The notes under the pieces: generated by a model
Seen by the model: only the letters and a program-made list of their open reading frames with translations
Database searches by the model: none
What the model was told of the DNA's origin: nothing
Program-made: the position numbers and the translations under genes
Part shown: positions 34,070-43,839 of the stretch, piece after piece
Position numbering within the stretch: position 1 is the first letter of the stretch
Layout of the letters: each line of letters starts with the position of its first letter
Source of the DNA: an uncultured Ruminococcus sp.
Lineage (GTDB): Bacteria; Bacillota; Clostridia; RUG12999
Assembly: GCA_902784805.1 (NCBI GenBank)
Contig: CACZWD010000010.1
Coordinates: 1-52,122, forward strand
Length of the DNA stretch: 52,122 nucleotides
Reading direction: 5' to 3'

Positions 34070-34138
34070 AAAAATACACTCCTTTAAAATATTTTATTGT
34101 AAGTATGCCCGTAAACACGAAAAATAAACGAAAAAATC

Positions 34139-34167
34139 TTGACAAAATTTTCATACAGTAGTATAAT
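34139..34167 (+). promoter_or_regulatory. Promoter of the ACT-UPF0210-V-ATPase transcript
   Basis: Perfect TTGACA (34139-34144), 17-bp spacer, perfect TATAAT (34162-34167). It is the only clear promoter before the nine V-ATPase genes, whose junctions are all short. Confidence 0.88.
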
Positions 34168-34205
34168 TTATTTTGTTTGCAGAGATAAAGGATTGGAGAG
34201 AAAAT

Positions 34206-34475
34206 ATGAAAGCAATATTAACGGTAGTCGGAAATGATAAAGTCGGTATAATCGCGAAGGTAAGCGTGAAGCTTGCCGAAATGAATATTAATATACTTGA
34301 TATTTCACAAACAATAATGCAAAACATTTTTACAATGATTATGCTTGTCGATACCGATAAATCCTCATATAAAATTGAGGAAATATCCGGGCAGCTTGAA
34401 GAAATTGCAAAGGAAATGGGCGTTGAAATAAGGTTACAGCATGAAGGAATATTTAATTCAATGCACAGAATTTAA
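34206..34475 (+). CDS. ACT-domain protein (UPF0237 family)
   Basis: 89 residues from ATG 34206 (GGAGAG upstream). A single ACT domain: MKAILTVVGNDKVGIIAKVSVKLAEMNINI at the N terminus and TMIMLVDTDKSSYKIEEI. The family binds small ligands, commonly amino acids, and is related to the GcvR regulator. It is encoded next to UPF0210 proteins in many anaerobes, as here with a 16-bp gap. It probably acts as a ligand sensor for the UPF0210 partner, but no function is established. Confidence 0.9.
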   Translation: MKAILTVVGNDKVGIIAKVSVKLAEMNINILDISQTIMQNIFTMIMLVDTDKSSYKIEEISGQLEEIAKEMGVEIRLQHEGIFNSMHRI

Positions 34476-34491
34476 ACAGTGAGGTGTGCCT

Positions 34492-35850
34492 ATGCTTAAC
34501 AGATGGGAAATACTTGAAACTCTGCATATGTTTTCGGACGAAAATCTTGATATAAGAACCGTTACAATGGGGATATCACTGCGTGACTGCTCCGGCGATG
34601 ATATTAACAAATTATGCGGAAAAATATATGATAAAATTACGAAAAAAGCGGGAAAACTTGTAAGTGAATGTGAAAAAATTTCTGCCGAATACGGAATACC
34701 TATTATAAATAAGCGTATTTCCGTAACGCCAATCGCGCTTGTTGCGGACGGCTGCGAGGGAGATTTTACAAAAATCGCGAGGACGCTCGATAGGGCGGCA
34801 AAAAATACGGGAGTGAATTTTATAGGCGGTTATTCGGCTCTTGTGCATAAAGGATTTACCCCGGGTGACAAAAAGCTTATAAGTTCAATTCCGCAGGCGC
34901 TCGCGGAAACCGAAAGACTTTGTTCGTCCGTGAATGTCGGCTCAACAAAAGCAGGGATAAATATGGACGCGGTAAGAATAATGGGAAATATTATATGTGA
35001 TGCGTCAGTCAGAACAAAGGATAAAGGCTGCATAGGTCCCGCAAAGCTTGTTGTGTTTTGTAACGCGGTTGAAGATAATCCGTTTATGGCAGGCGCTTTT
35101 CACGGCATAGGCGAGGGAGAATGTGTAATAAATGTCGGTGTAAGCGGACCGGGAGTTGTGCAAAACGCGATTAAAAAGCTTGGTAAAGACGCGCCTTTAA
35201 ACGAGGTTGCAGAGGTTATAAAAAAGACAGCATTCAAGATTACGCGTATGGGACAGCTTGTTGCGGGTGAAGCGTCAAAAAGGCTTGGCGCGGAATTTGG
35301 CATTGTGGATTTATCTCTTGCGCCGACCCCGGCGGTAGGCGACAGTGTTGCGTATATTCTTGAAGAAATGGGTATAGGAACCTGCGGAACTCACGGCACG
35401 ACCGCAGCGCTTGCGATGCTTAATGACGCCGTAAAAAAAGGCGGGATTATGGCAAGCTCCTCGGTAGGAGGTTTGTCGGGAGCGTTTATACCCGTCAGTG
35501 AGGACGCGGGTATGATTGCGGCGGCAAAATGCGGCGCTTTAAGTGTAGAAAAGCTTGAAGCTATGACTTCGGTCTGCTCGGTTGGGCTTGATATGATTGT
35601 TGTTCCGGGTGATACATCACCCGAAGTTATTTCGGCAATAATAGCCGATGAAGCTGCTATCGGTATGGTAAACTGTAAAACGACTGCGGTAAGAATAATA
35701 CCGGCAATAGGAAAAAAAGTCGGTGAAGTGCTTGAATTTGGCGGATTGCTCGGAAGCGGTCCCATAATGCCGCTTAACACTTTCGCTTCGGGAGATTTTG
35801 TGAATCGGGGCGGAAGGATTCCGGCTCCGCTGCACAGTCTTAAAAATTAG
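34492..35850 (+). CDS. UPF0210 (DUF711) family protein
   Basis: 452 residues from ATG 34492 (AGGTG upstream). It matches the DUF711/UPF0210 family, sometimes labelled PFL-like because of a glycyl-radical-enzyme-like fold: [28 protein letters not shown] near the N terminus, [34 protein letters not shown] and [14 protein letters not shown] near the C terminus. No radical-activating enzyme gene is close. The biochemical role is unknown. It is preceded by its usual ACT-domain partner, and 15 bp later the V-ATPase genes begin. Confidence 0.9.
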   Translation: MLNRWEILETLHMFSDENLDIRTVTMGISLRDCSGDDINKLCGKIYDKITKKAGKLVSECEKISAEYGIPIINKRISVTPIALVADGCEGDFTKIARTLDRAAKNTGVNFIGGYSALVHKGFTPGDKKLISSIPQALAETERLCSSVNVGSTKAGINMDAVRIMGNIICDASVRTKDKGCIGPAKLVVFCNAVEDNPFMAGAFHGIGEGECVINVGVSGPGVVQNAIKKLGKDAPLNEVAEVIKKTAFKITRMGQLVAGEASKRLGAEFGIVDLSLAPTPAVGDSVAYILEEMGIGTCGTHGTTAALAMLNDAVKKGGIMASSSVGGLSGAFIPVSEDAGMIAAAKCGALSVEKLEAMTSVCSVGLDMIVVPGDTSPEVISAIIADEAAIGMVNCKTTAVRIIPAIGKKVGEVLEFGGLLGSGPIMPLNTFASGDFVNRGGRIPAPLHSLKN

Positions 35851-35865
35851 AAGGAAGGTTTTTGC

Positions 35866-36174
35866 GTGGATGAGATAATTAAGAAAATTATTGCCATAGA
35901 AAAAAAAGCGGATAAGCTTGTTGATGACGCAAAAAAGCTTAATGAAAATGTTGAAGCGGAAGCAGGAAAAGAGGTTAATCCCGAAATTGAGAAAATAAAC
36001 GACAATATAAAAGTGCAGCTTGATGAGCTTTATAAGGAAAGCGAAAAGCGGGTTGAGGCTAGAAAGAACGAATTAAAGGATATATGTGAGCAAGCAAAGA
36101 AAGATATGTACGAAAAATATGAAAAAGACCATGAAAAGTGGGTGAAGCTTATTTTTGAGCATATTTTTGCGTAG
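35866..36174 (+). CDS. V-type ATPase small stalk subunit (subunit G/H type)
   Basis: 102 residues, GTG start at 35866 with GAAGGAAGG upstream. Almost wholly helical and highly charged (MDEIIKKIIAIEKKADKLVDDAKK), with heptad-like spacing, as expected for the peripheral stalk partner of subunit E. The assignment rests on composition, coiled coil, and its place as first ATPase gene; sequence identity in this family is low. With subunit E it would link the soluble V1 head to subunit I in the membrane. Confidence 0.72.
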   Translation: MDEIIKKIIAIEKKADKLVDDAKKLNENVEAEAGKEVNPEIEKINDNIKVQLDELYKESEKRVEARKNELKDICEQAKKDMYEKYEKDHEKWVKLIFEHIFA

Positions 36175-36221
36175 TTCATATAAGAACAGTCAGGATAGCC
36201 GTATGAAGGGAGAAAGGGAAA

Positions 36222-37253
36222 TTGAACGTACAAATAAATTACGGCGCGGTTGTGACAAAAGTACGGGCAATGTCCGCAAAACTGCTTAACGCGCAGGATT
36301 ATAAGCAGATGTCTGTTTTAAAATCCATTCCCGAAATAATATCCTATCTTAACGGAAAAGAAGCGTACAGCGGAATTTTTTCGGGACTAAAATTTAGTGA
36401 TATAAACCGTGATAAGCTTGAACAAATATTAAATACAACGCTTTTTAAAGATTATCTTAAACTTCAGCATTATTTGAATGATGAAGATACGGTTTTTTGT
36501 AAAATCTATATGCGAAAATATGAGACAAATATACTTAAAAATATGATAAGACGTATAAAAAGCGGTATGGATTTCAGTCTTGAATTTGAAACCGATGAGT
36601 TTTTTAAAGAAACATCTTTTAAAAAAATAAGGATTGAAAGTGTAAAAAATGTTGATGAAATTGTTAAAGCAATTCATGGAACGCCGTACTATAATGTTTT
36701 GATGTCGCTTTTAAAAAGAGAAAAAAAACCGTCGCTTTTTGAAATTGAAACGGCGCTCGACCATTTTTATTTTGATGAGCTTTGGAAGGCGAGAGAATAT
36801 ATAAGCGAAGAAAACAAAAAAATTGTTGAGCATTGTATCGGAAGCGAAGCTGACCTTTATAATGTTTTGTTGATATACAGAAGTAAAAAATATTTTAAAA
36901 TTAAAGATGAGTACGTTTACAGTTATTTACTTCCCGTTCACTATAAGCTTGACACGGAAACAATTAAAAATCTTGTTTCTGCCGAGGATACGTTGGCACT
37001 GCGCGAAAGGCTTGAAAAAACGCCGTATGCGGGCGCTCTTGACAACAGCGCTCATATGTTTGAGCGAGCAATGCTTGAATTTGTTATGAAGGATATAGGC
37101 GCGGCGGTAAAAAGGGGAGAGCTTAATATTTCTGCAATATTATGGTATCTGCACGCGAAAGAGCTTGAGCTTGGAAATATTTGTTCGGTGGCGGAGGGCG
37201 TAAGGTATTCGCTTATCCCGAAGGAGATTTTAAATTACGTTTTTATCAAATAG
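36222..37253 (+). CDS. V-type ATPase subunit C (central stalk cap, subunit d type)
   Basis: 343 residues, TTG start at 36222 behind GAAAGGGA. All-helical protein of the AhaC/NtpC family (YGAVVTKVRAMSAKLL at the N terminus, RKYETNILKNMIRRI, LWYLHAKELELGNI near the C terminus). It couples the rotating central stalk to the membrane K ring. Placing it ahead of subunits I and K is unusual; in several known operons C follows E. Confidence 0.85.
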   Translation: MNVQINYGAVVTKVRAMSAKLLNAQDYKQMSVLKSIPEIISYLNGKEAYSGIFSGLKFSDINRDKLEQILNTTLFKDYLKLQHYLNDEDTVFCKIYMRKYETNILKNMIRRIKSGMDFSLEFETDEFFKETSFKKIRIESVKNVDEIVKAIHGTPYYNVLMSLLKREKKPSLFEIETALDHFYFDELWKAREYISEENKKIVEHCIGSEADLYNVLLIYRSKKYFKIKDEYVYSYLLPVHYKLDTETIKNLVSAEDTLALRERLEKTPYAGALDNSAHMFERAMLEFVMKDIGAAVKRGELNISAILWYLHAKELELGNICSVAEGVRYSLIPKEILNYVFIK

Positions 37254-37283
37254 ACGGCTTGCCGCACGGAAAGGAGAAATCCT

Positions 37284-39188
37284 ATGGCAATCGAGAAAAT
37301 GGAGCTTGTAAATATTATTGCTCCGATTAAAAATTATGATGAAATAGTTGATAAATATATAATAGAAAGTGACGTGCATATTGAAAACGCTTCGGAGGTT
37401 TTGGGCAATATTAACGGACTTGAAAGCTTTGAAAAGGGCAGCGATATATATGACGGACTTTACAAAAAAACGCTTGAAATGTGTGAAATAATGCGTCTTG
37501 ACGCTGTATATAGAGAAGAAAGCGCAAAGTATAGTCAGGATGAGATTTTGGCTTTTTTAAGCGCAACGGAAAAATTTTACGGCGATAACAGAAAAAAATA
37601 TAATGAAATCACAGACATTATAGGCAGCAATAATATTTTGATTGACCAGCTTGCTCATATGGGGAACGCGACATATAAACTTGAAGAGCTTTTTAATTTT
37701 AAGTTTATGCGTTTCAGATTTGGCAGAATGAAGCGTAATTCTTACGGTAAGCTTATAACTTTTTTAGATGATATAAACGCGCTGTTTTTTGTAAGCACGG
37801 AGGAAAAGGATTATGTTTACGGTATGTATCTGACACCCCACAGCTGCCACGAGGAAGTAGATAATATTTTCGCTTCGCTTAATTTTGAAAGAATAAGAGT
37901 TTCGGATAAGGCTTTCGGAACGCCCCGGGAGGCAATAAAAAGGGTAAGCGATGAAAATGCGCAACTGGCGGAGGAACTCAAAAGCCTTGAAGAGAAGCTT
38001 AATGAATACCGTGGTAACAATTCCGAAAAAGCAAAGGCTGTAATTTCAAGCGTAATGCGTAAATACGCCGTTTCAAAGACAAGGCTTAAGGCAGCGAGGA
38101 CAAAAAAGATGTTTATAATGTCCGACTGGGTTCCGGAAAGCGAAAGCGGAAAATTCAGCGACGGGCTTAATAAAGACGAAAACCTTATAGTGCGGACGGC
38201 AAAGCCCGAAAACGTAAGCGTCAGACCGCCCACCAGGCTTAAACAATGTTTTTTCGCCAAGCCCTTTGATATGTTCCTTTCGATGTATGGCACACCCTCC
38301 TATAATGAAATTGACCCGACAGCTTTTATGGCAATAACGTTTTCGATTATATTCGGTATGATGTACGGCGATGTGGGACAGGGGCTTGTGCTTGCAATCG
38401 GCGGTTTTATCATTTACAGGCTTAAGCATGTTGCTATTGCGGGTATAATGTCACTTGCGGGTGTTTTCGCGACGCTTTTCGGCTTTATGTTCGGAAGTGT
38501 TTTCGGTAACGAAGGGCTGATACGTCATCTTTGGATCAGTCCTATGGAGGACGCTGCAACGCTTCTTGCCTCTGCCGTTTCGGTCGGCGCGGTATTTGTA
38601 CTTCTTGCAATGATAATGAACATTGTAAATTCCGTTAAAAAGAAAAAGTACGCCGACGCGCTGTTTTCGCAAAACGGGCTTGCGGGTATCGTTTTTTACG
38701 GCGGGATAATAGCCGTGGTAATAGCGAAGCTTCTGTTAAAGAAAAATGTTCCTTTCGCATTAACGGCAGCAATAACGGTTTGTCCGCTTTTGATTATTTT
38801 TTTAAAAGAAGCACTTGAAGGCGTTTTTGAAGGTAAGGGCATAAGCTTTGGCGAGAGCATTGCGGAATACTGTATGGTAAACGGCTTTGAAATGTTTGAT
38901 GTTCTTTTAAGCTATGTTACAAATACTATTTCATATATAAGGCTTGGAGCGTTTGCTCTTGTCCACGCGGGTATGATGATGGTTGTTTATCAGCTTGCGG
39001 TTATGGGAGGACCGCCGGGAAGCTTCGGCAATACGTTTATACTTATATTCGGAAATATATTTGTTATGGCGATGGAAGCTTTTGTTGTGTCAATTCAGGT
39101 TTTGAGACTTGAATTTTACGAGATGATGGGCAGATATTATGACGGCAGCGGAAAGCCGTTTGAATCTGTAAGAATAAATAAAAAATAA
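37284..39188 (+). CDS. V-type ATPase subunit I
   Basis: 634 residues. The N-terminal cytoplasmic half (1-330) is helical with coiled coil (about 215-250), and the C-terminal half carries 7-8 membrane segments starting near YNEIDPTAFMAITFSIIFGMMYGDVGQG. The conserved arginine lies in ISYIRLGAFALVHAG. It forms the half-channels for ion access to the K ring and is the stator in the membrane. AAGGAG precedes ATG 37284. It is followed 20 bp later by subunit K. Confidence 0.94.
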   Translation: MAIEKMELVNIIAPIKNYDEIVDKYIIESDVHIENASEVLGNINGLESFEKGSDIYDGLYKKTLEMCEIMRLDAVYREESAKYSQDEILAFLSATEKFYGDNRKKYNEITDIIGSNNILIDQLAHMGNATYKLEELFNFKFMRFRFGRMKRNSYGKLITFLDDINALFFVSTEEKDYVYGMYLTPHSCHEEVDNIFASLNFERIRVSDKAFGTPREAIKRVSDENAQLAEELKSLEEKLNEYRGNNSEKAKAVISSVMRKYAVSKTRLKAARTKKMFIMSDWVPESESGKFSDGLNKDENLIVRTAKPENVSVRPPTRLKQCFFAKPFDMFLSMYGTPSYNEIDPTAFMAITFSIIFGMMYGDVGQGLVLAIGGFIIYRLKHVAIAGIMSLAGVFATLFGFMFGSVFGNEGLIRHLWISPMEDAATLLASAVSVGAVFVLLAMIMNIVNSVKKKKYADALFSQNGLAGIVFYGGIIAVVIAKLLLKKNVPFALTAAITVCPLLIIFLKEALEGVFEGKGISFGESIAEYCMVNGFEMFDVLLSYVTNTISYIRLGAFALVHAGMMMVVYQLAVMGGPPGSFGNTFILIFGNIFVMAMEAFVVSIQVLRLEFYEMMGRYYDGSGKPFESVRINKK

Positions 39189-39208
39189 AAAATTTGGAGG
39201 AAAATAAA

Positions 39209-39634
39209 ATGTTAGTTTCTTTGATTGTTGTTATGATTATTATGTCTTATGCGGTTCCTGCGCTTATATACATTAAGGGCAGTAATAAAATAAAGTGCGC
39301 GAAAAAAGCGCTTGCCGTAAATATAGGCACATATTTCACGGCAATTTTATCGGCGTTTGTTATGGCGTTCGTTTCATCGCCCGTTTTTGCGGCAGGTGAA
39401 AATGCGGCAAATATGTCAATAGGTACGGGAATTGCGTATATAGCGGCGGCGCTTTGCACAACTGCTTCGACCGTGGCGGCGGGAAAGGCCGTAGGGACAT
39501 CGGCAACTGCCGCAATAGGCGCGATAAGCGAAAACGAAAAGCTTTTCGGTAAAGCGCTTATATATGTTGCTCTTGCCGAAGGTATAGCTCTTTACGGGCT
39601 TCTTGTTTCAATTCTTATCATTAACAATATATAG
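39209..39634 (+). CDS. V-type ATPase subunit K (proteolipid)
   Basis: 141 residues from ATG 39209 (TTTGGAGG upstream). Four membrane segments. The second pair has the Gly/Ala-rich motif GTGIAYIAAALCTTASTVAAG and the ion-binding glutamate in LAEGIALYGLLVSIL. The first pair is poorly conserved and shows no equivalent carboxylate, so one binding site per four helices is expected, as in NtpK. That arrangement gives a ring with fewer ion sites, suited to pumping instead of ATP synthesis. The coupling ion (Na+ or H+) is not certain from this alone. Confidence 0.9.
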   Translation: MLVSLIVVMIIMSYAVPALIYIKGSNKIKCAKKALAVNIGTYFTAILSAFVMAFVSSPVFAAGENAANMSIGTGIAYIAAALCTTASTVAAGKAVGTSATAAIGAISENEKLFGKALIYVALAEGIALYGLLVSILIINNI

Positions 39635-39673
39635 TTTTTGATGAGCCTGAAAAACAGAAGGAAAGTTTTAACT

Positions 39674-39985
39674 ATGAGAATGTTTTTAATAAGCGATAAC
39701 GTCGATACACAGACGGGACTGAGGCTTGCGGGGGTTGAAGGTATCGTTGTTCATACTGCGGCAGAAATTAAAAAAGCCCTTGAGAGCGTTGTTCTTGATA
39801 AGAATATAGGCGTCCTTCTTGTGACCGAAAAGCTTGCGAAGGATTATCGTGAGGATATTGATAAGATAAGGCTTGGGGAAAAGCTGCCTCTTGTTGTTGA
39901 AATCCCTGACAGACACGGTACGGGCAGGACCTCGGATTCTATCACTTCGTATGTTAAAGAAGCAATCGGCGTAAAATTGAGTTGA
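39674..39985 (+). CDS. V-type ATPase subunit F
   Basis: 103 residues from ATG 39674 (GAAGGAAAG upstream); the open frame from 39638 is spacer. Rossmann-like subunit of the central stalk: MRMFLISDNVDTQTGLRLAGV and IGVLLVTEKLAKDY, then KLPLVVEIPD, all typical. It binds subunit D and helps transmit rotation. The stop at 39983-39985 is close to the ATG of subunit E (40000). Confidence 0.92.
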   Translation: MRMFLISDNVDTQTGLRLAGVEGIVVHTAAEIKKALESVVLDKNIGVLLVTEKLAKDYREDIDKIRLGEKLPLVVEIPDRHGTGRTSDSITSYVKEAIGVKLS

Positions 39986-39999
39986 TAGGAAGGTTTAGA

Positions 40000-40593
40000 A
40001 TGAGCAATATAAATGAAAAGCTTTCTGTTTTTGAAAAAACAATTATGGACGATGCGAAAAAAGAAGCAGATGAAATTTTAGCGGAATTTGAAGCGAAAAA
40101 AAGTAAAATAGCCTCAAAAATTAAATTAGAAGCGCAAAAAGAAGCAAACAGCGTTTTGGGCAGTGAGAAAGAAAAGCTGCTGCGTGCCGAAAACGAGAAG
40201 ATTTCGGAAGAGGCTGCGGTATATAAAAGAGAACTGCTTAATACGAGGCGGGAAATTGAGAATAAGGTTTTTGAAGAGGTTGAAGAAAAAATCAGCGAAT
40301 TTCGCAAATCGGAAAAATATTTTGATTTTTTAAAAAAAGCTGTCGCGGACGCGGCAGAAAGTGTCGGTGAAGGTGAAAAGATAATATATATTGATAAAAA
40401 AGACGCTGAATTTAAGCCTTTGCTTGAAGAAATTTTTTCATATCCCGTTGTTATCGCCTCGGCAGAAATCAAAGGCGGTGCAAGGGTAAGCAATACCGAC
40501 AAAAATATTGTTTGCGACAACACGGTTTCAGACAGACTTTTGGAGGAAAAAGACGCTTTTCTCGAATTGTCGGGGCTGAAAATTGAAGTTTGA
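40000..40593 (+). CDS. V-type ATPase subunit E
   Basis: 197 residues from ATG 40000 (GGAAGG upstream). Long charged helix for the first about 110 residues (KTIMDDAKKEADEILAEFEAKKSK), then a globular C-terminal domain with IKGGARVSNTDKNIVCDNTVSDR. That is the layout of the peripheral stalk subunit pairing with the small G/H subunit encoded first in the operon. It resists rotation of the A3B3 head. Confidence 0.88.
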   Translation: MSNINEKLSVFEKTIMDDAKKEADEILAEFEAKKSKIASKIKLEAQKEANSVLGSEKEKLLRAENEKISEEAAVYKRELLNTRREIENKVFEEVEEKISEFRKSEKYFDFLKKAVADAAESVGEGEKIIYIDKKDAEFKPLLEEIFSYPVVIASAEIKGGARVSNTDKNIVCDNTVSDRLLEEKDAFLELSGLKIEV

Positions 40594-40623
40594 GGCGCGG
40601 GCTTTGGAAGGGATATTTTAAAT

Positions 40624-42387
40624 ATGAATAAAGGAGAAATATATGAAATTAACGGTCCTGTTGTCAAGGTTCGTGATGTTAAAGGTTTTTCGATGATGGA
40701 AACCGTCAGGGTCGGAAATGATGGTCTGATAGGTGAGGTTATCGGAATAGACGGCAGGGATACCGTCATTCAGGTTTACGAGCCAACATCGGGCATAAAG
40801 CCGGGTGCTCCGGTTATCGGTGAGGGTGCGCCGCTTTCGGTACGTCTCGGACCCGGTATAATAGGTAATATTTTTGACGGAATAGAAAGGCCGCTTACTT
40901 CAATTGAAGGAAAATACGGGGCTTTTATTAGCCGAGGTGTAAATGTGCCCTTGCTTGACGAGACGAAAAAATGGGACGTTGAAATTATCGCGAAAGAAGG
41001 CGACCACGTTTGCGGCGGTTTTGTAATTGCGAAAACACAGGAAACACCTGCAATAACGCATTACTCTATGATTCCGCCGAATGTCGAAGGAAGAATTGTT
41101 GAGATTCGGGAAAACGGTAAATATACTTTAAACGATTGGCTTATAAAAATAAAAACGGCTGACGGTATGATAAAGGAGATCGGGCTTGCTCAAAAATGGC
41201 CTATAAGAATCCCCAGACCGTATGATGAAAAAAAAGCCGTAAATATGCCGCTTGTAACCGGTCAGAGAGTAATTGATACGCTTTTTCCGATAGCAAAAGG
41301 CGGAACGGCGGCAATACCCGGAGGTTTCGGAACAGGAAAGACAATGACTCAGCACCAGCTCGCGAAATGGGCGGACGCCGATATAATTATATATATAGGC
41401 TGCGGTGAGCGAGGCAACGAAATGACACAGGTGCTTGAAGAATTCAGTGAGCTTATTGACCCGGGAACAGGCAGACCGCTTCTTGACAGGACGGTACTTA
41501 TCGCCAACACATCAAATATGCCTGTTGCGGCAAGGGAAGCTTCAATATATACCGGCATAACTCTTGCGGAATATTACCGTGATATGGGCTACCATGTGGC
41601 AATTATGGCGGATTCGACATCACGTTGGGCGGAGGCACTGCGTGAAATATCCGGCCGTCTTGAAGAAATGCCGGCAGAGGAGGGATTTCCCGCCTATTTG
41701 CCGTCAAGACTTGCGGGTTTTTATGAAAGAGCGGGCTATGTCAGGGCGCTTTGCGGCAAAGAGGGCAGCGTTACAATTATCGGCGCCGTTTCTCCGCAGG
41801 GAGGCGATTTTTCGGAGCCTGTTACCCAAAACACAAAAAGGTTTATTCGCTGTTTCTGGGCACTTGACAGAGAGCTTGCTTATTCAAGGCATTATCCGGC
41901 AATAAACTGGATTAACAGTTACAGCGAGTATAAAGATGAGCTTGATATATGGTTTGAGGAAAATGTCAGTCGTGATTTTTCGACAAACCGCGCAAGAATT
42001 GTCAAAATTTTGCAGGAAGAAAGCAGCCTTATGGAAATCGTAAAGCTTATAGGCAGCGATGTGCTTCCCGACAGTCAGCGCCTTGAGCTTGAAATCGCGC
42101 GTGTAATAAGAACAGGGTATCTTCAGCAAAACGCTTTTCACGCGGACGATACATATGTTCCGCCAAAAAAGCAGGCAAAAATGATGGAGCTTATTTTACA
42201 GCTTTATGATATGGCAAAAAGGCTGCTGAATATGTCTGTACCTCTTTCGGTTATAAAAAAGACGGGTGTTTTTGATAAGGTCGCATCGGTAAAATATGAT
42301 ATACCGAACAATAAACCGGAAATGTTTGATAGTTATAAAGAAATGATTGAACGGGCGGAAGAAACCATAAAAGAGGAGTACAAATAA
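40624..42387 (+). CDS. V-type ATPase catalytic subunit A
   Basis: 587 residues. N-terminal beta barrel, a non-homologous bulge domain (about 115-190), then the nucleotide domain with Walker A GGFGTGKT (233-240), CGERGNEMTQVLEEF, ADSTSRWAEALREISGRLEEMPAEEG and SPQGGDFSEPVTQ. This is the ATP-hydrolysing subunit of the A3B3 hexamer. ATG 40624 follows GAAGGGATATTTTAAAT. A 46-bp gap leads to subunit B. Confidence 0.97.
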   Translation: MNKGEIYEINGPVVKVRDVKGFSMMETVRVGNDGLIGEVIGIDGRDTVIQVYEPTSGIKPGAPVIGEGAPLSVRLGPGIIGNIFDGIERPLTSIEGKYGAFISRGVNVPLLDETKKWDVEIIAKEGDHVCGGFVIAKTQETPAITHYSMIPPNVEGRIVEIRENGKYTLNDWLIKIKTADGMIKEIGLAQKWPIRIPRPYDEKKAVNMPLVTGQRVIDTLFPIAKGGTAAIPGGFGTGKTMTQHQLAKWADADIIIYIGCGERGNEMTQVLEEFSELIDPGTGRPLLDRTVLIANTSNMPVAAREASIYTGITLAEYYRDMGYHVAIMADSTSRWAEALREISGRLEEMPAEEGFPAYLPSRLAGFYERAGYVRALCGKEGSVTIIGAVSPQGGDFSEPVTQNTKRFIRCFWALDRELAYSRHYPAINWINSYSEYKDELDIWFEENVSRDFSTNRARIVKILQEESSLMEIVKLIGSDVLPDSQRLELEIARVIRTGYLQQNAFHADDTYVPPKKQAKMMELILQLYDMAKRLLNMSVPLSVIKKTGVFDKVASVKYDIPNNKPEMFDSYKEMIERAEETIKEEYK

Positions 42388-42433
42388 GGGATTTGTACGT
42401 TTATTGAATGTTGAGAAAGCGGTGAAATGATTT

Positions 42434-43819
42434 ATGGCTCTTGAATATATGGGGCTTTCTGGTATTAACGGTCCGCTTATAGCTGTTGAGGGAGCAAGTG
42501 AAGCTTCATACGATGAAATTGCCGAAATACGTCTTAAAAACAGTGACGGCAGCATGGTAAAAAGGACCGGGCAGGTGATTGCGGTTTCGAAAGATAAAGC
42601 CATCGTGCAGGTTTTTGAAGGTAGTTCGGGTATGGCTCTTGATAATACCGTTACAAAATTTACGGGTAAACCACTTGAGCTTGCCGTGTCAAAGGAGATG
42701 CTCGGAAGGGTTTTTGACGGCGCGGGCAGACCGATTGACGGGCTTGGGAATATTATGCCCGAAAAACGTGTTGATGTTAACGGAAGTCCGATAAATCCCG
42801 TTTCGAGAGAATATCCGAGAAACTTTATCCAAACAGGGATTTCATCTATTGACGGGCTTGCGACGCTTATAAGAGGTCAGAAGCTGCCTATTTTTTCGGG
42901 CAGCGGTATGCCGCATGATAATCTTGCCGTTCAGATAGTAAGACAGGCAAGACTTGCGGAGGGTAATGATACACCTTTTGCTATTGTTTTTGCGGCTATG
43001 GGCGTAAAAAATGATGTCGCGAATTATTTTAGAAAAAGTTTTGAGGAAAGCGGAGCTCTCGGCAGGGTTGTGATGTTTATGAATCTTGCGGACGATCCGG
43101 TGGTTGAGCGTATTTTAACGCCTAAATGCGCTCTTACGGCGGCGGAATACCTTGCTTTTGAATGTGATATGCACGTGCTTGTTGTTATGACGGATATTAC
43201 TTCATATGCGGAAGCGCTAAGGGAGCTTTCGTCATCCAAAGGCGAGATACCTTCAAGAAAAGGCTATCCCGGATATCTTTATTCAGACCTTGCTTCGCTT
43301 TACGAACGGGCAGGCATGATAAAAGGCAGAAGCGGGTCTGTTACGCAGCTTCCAATACTTACAATGCCGAATGACGATATAACGCATCCCATTCCCGACC
43401 TTACGGGATATATTACAGAAGGGCAGATTGTTCTTTCGAGAGAGCTGTTTTTAAAAGGTATATATCCGCCGGTTTCGGTGCTACCTTCTCTTTCAAGGCT
43501 TATGAAAGACGGCATAGGCGAAGGTTATACAAGAGAGGACCATCCTGAGGTCGGAAACCAGCTTTTTGCCGCATACGCAAAGGTAAATGATATAAGAGCG
43601 CTCGCGTCCGTTATAGGAGAGGACGAATTGAGCGAAAACGATAAGCTTTATATTGAGTTTGGCAAAAGCTTTGAAGCGGAATTTTTAAAACAGGGCGTAA
43701 ACGAAAACAGAAGTATGGAGAAAACGCTTGAGCTTGCGTGGAAGCTTCTTCGAGGGCTTCCGCGAGAAGAACTTGACAGGATAAGCACAAAAACGCTTGA
43801 TAAATACTATGAAGTTTAG
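42434..43819 (+). CDS. V-type ATPase regulatory subunit B
   Basis: 461 residues. Same fold as A but with a degenerate P-loop ([15 protein letters not shown]), typical of the non-catalytic subunit. Other signature parts are [59 protein letters not shown] split across residues 245-290, and [16 protein letters not shown] 42434 lies behind a weak GGTGAAATG site. It alternates with A in the head hexamer. Confidence 0.97.
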   Translation: MALEYMGLSGINGPLIAVEGASEASYDEIAEIRLKNSDGSMVKRTGQVIAVSKDKAIVQVFEGSSGMALDNTVTKFTGKPLELAVSKEMLGRVFDGAGRPIDGLGNIMPEKRVDVNGSPINPVSREYPRNFIQTGISSIDGLATLIRGQKLPIFSGSGMPHDNLAVQIVRQARLAEGNDTPFAIVFAAMGVKNDVANYFRKSFEESGALGRVVMFMNLADDPVVERILTPKCALTAAEYLAFECDMHVLVVMTDITSYAEALRELSSSKGEIPSRKGYPGYLYSDLASLYERAGMIKGRSGSVTQLPILTMPNDDITHPIPDLTGYITEGQIVLSRELFLKGIYPPVSVLPSLSRLMKDGIGEGYTREDHPEVGNQLFAAYAKVNDIRALASVIGEDELSENDKLYIEFGKSFEAEFLKQGVNENRSMEKTLELAWKLLRGLPREELDRISTKTLDKYYEV

Positions 43820-43839
43820 CGGGAAGAAGGAAACGATGT

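Noticed and set aside
34070..34140. Sigma-G promoter for gpr
   Set aside because: A CATACTT resembles the -10, but no acceptable -35 at the right distance was found, so it is not listed as a feature.
39954..40769. 271-codon open frame on the minus strand opposite V-ATPase E/A genes
   Set aside because: Shadow of the A/G-rich coiled-coil gene: Ser/Phe/Ile-rich translation, no ribosome site, no family likeness.
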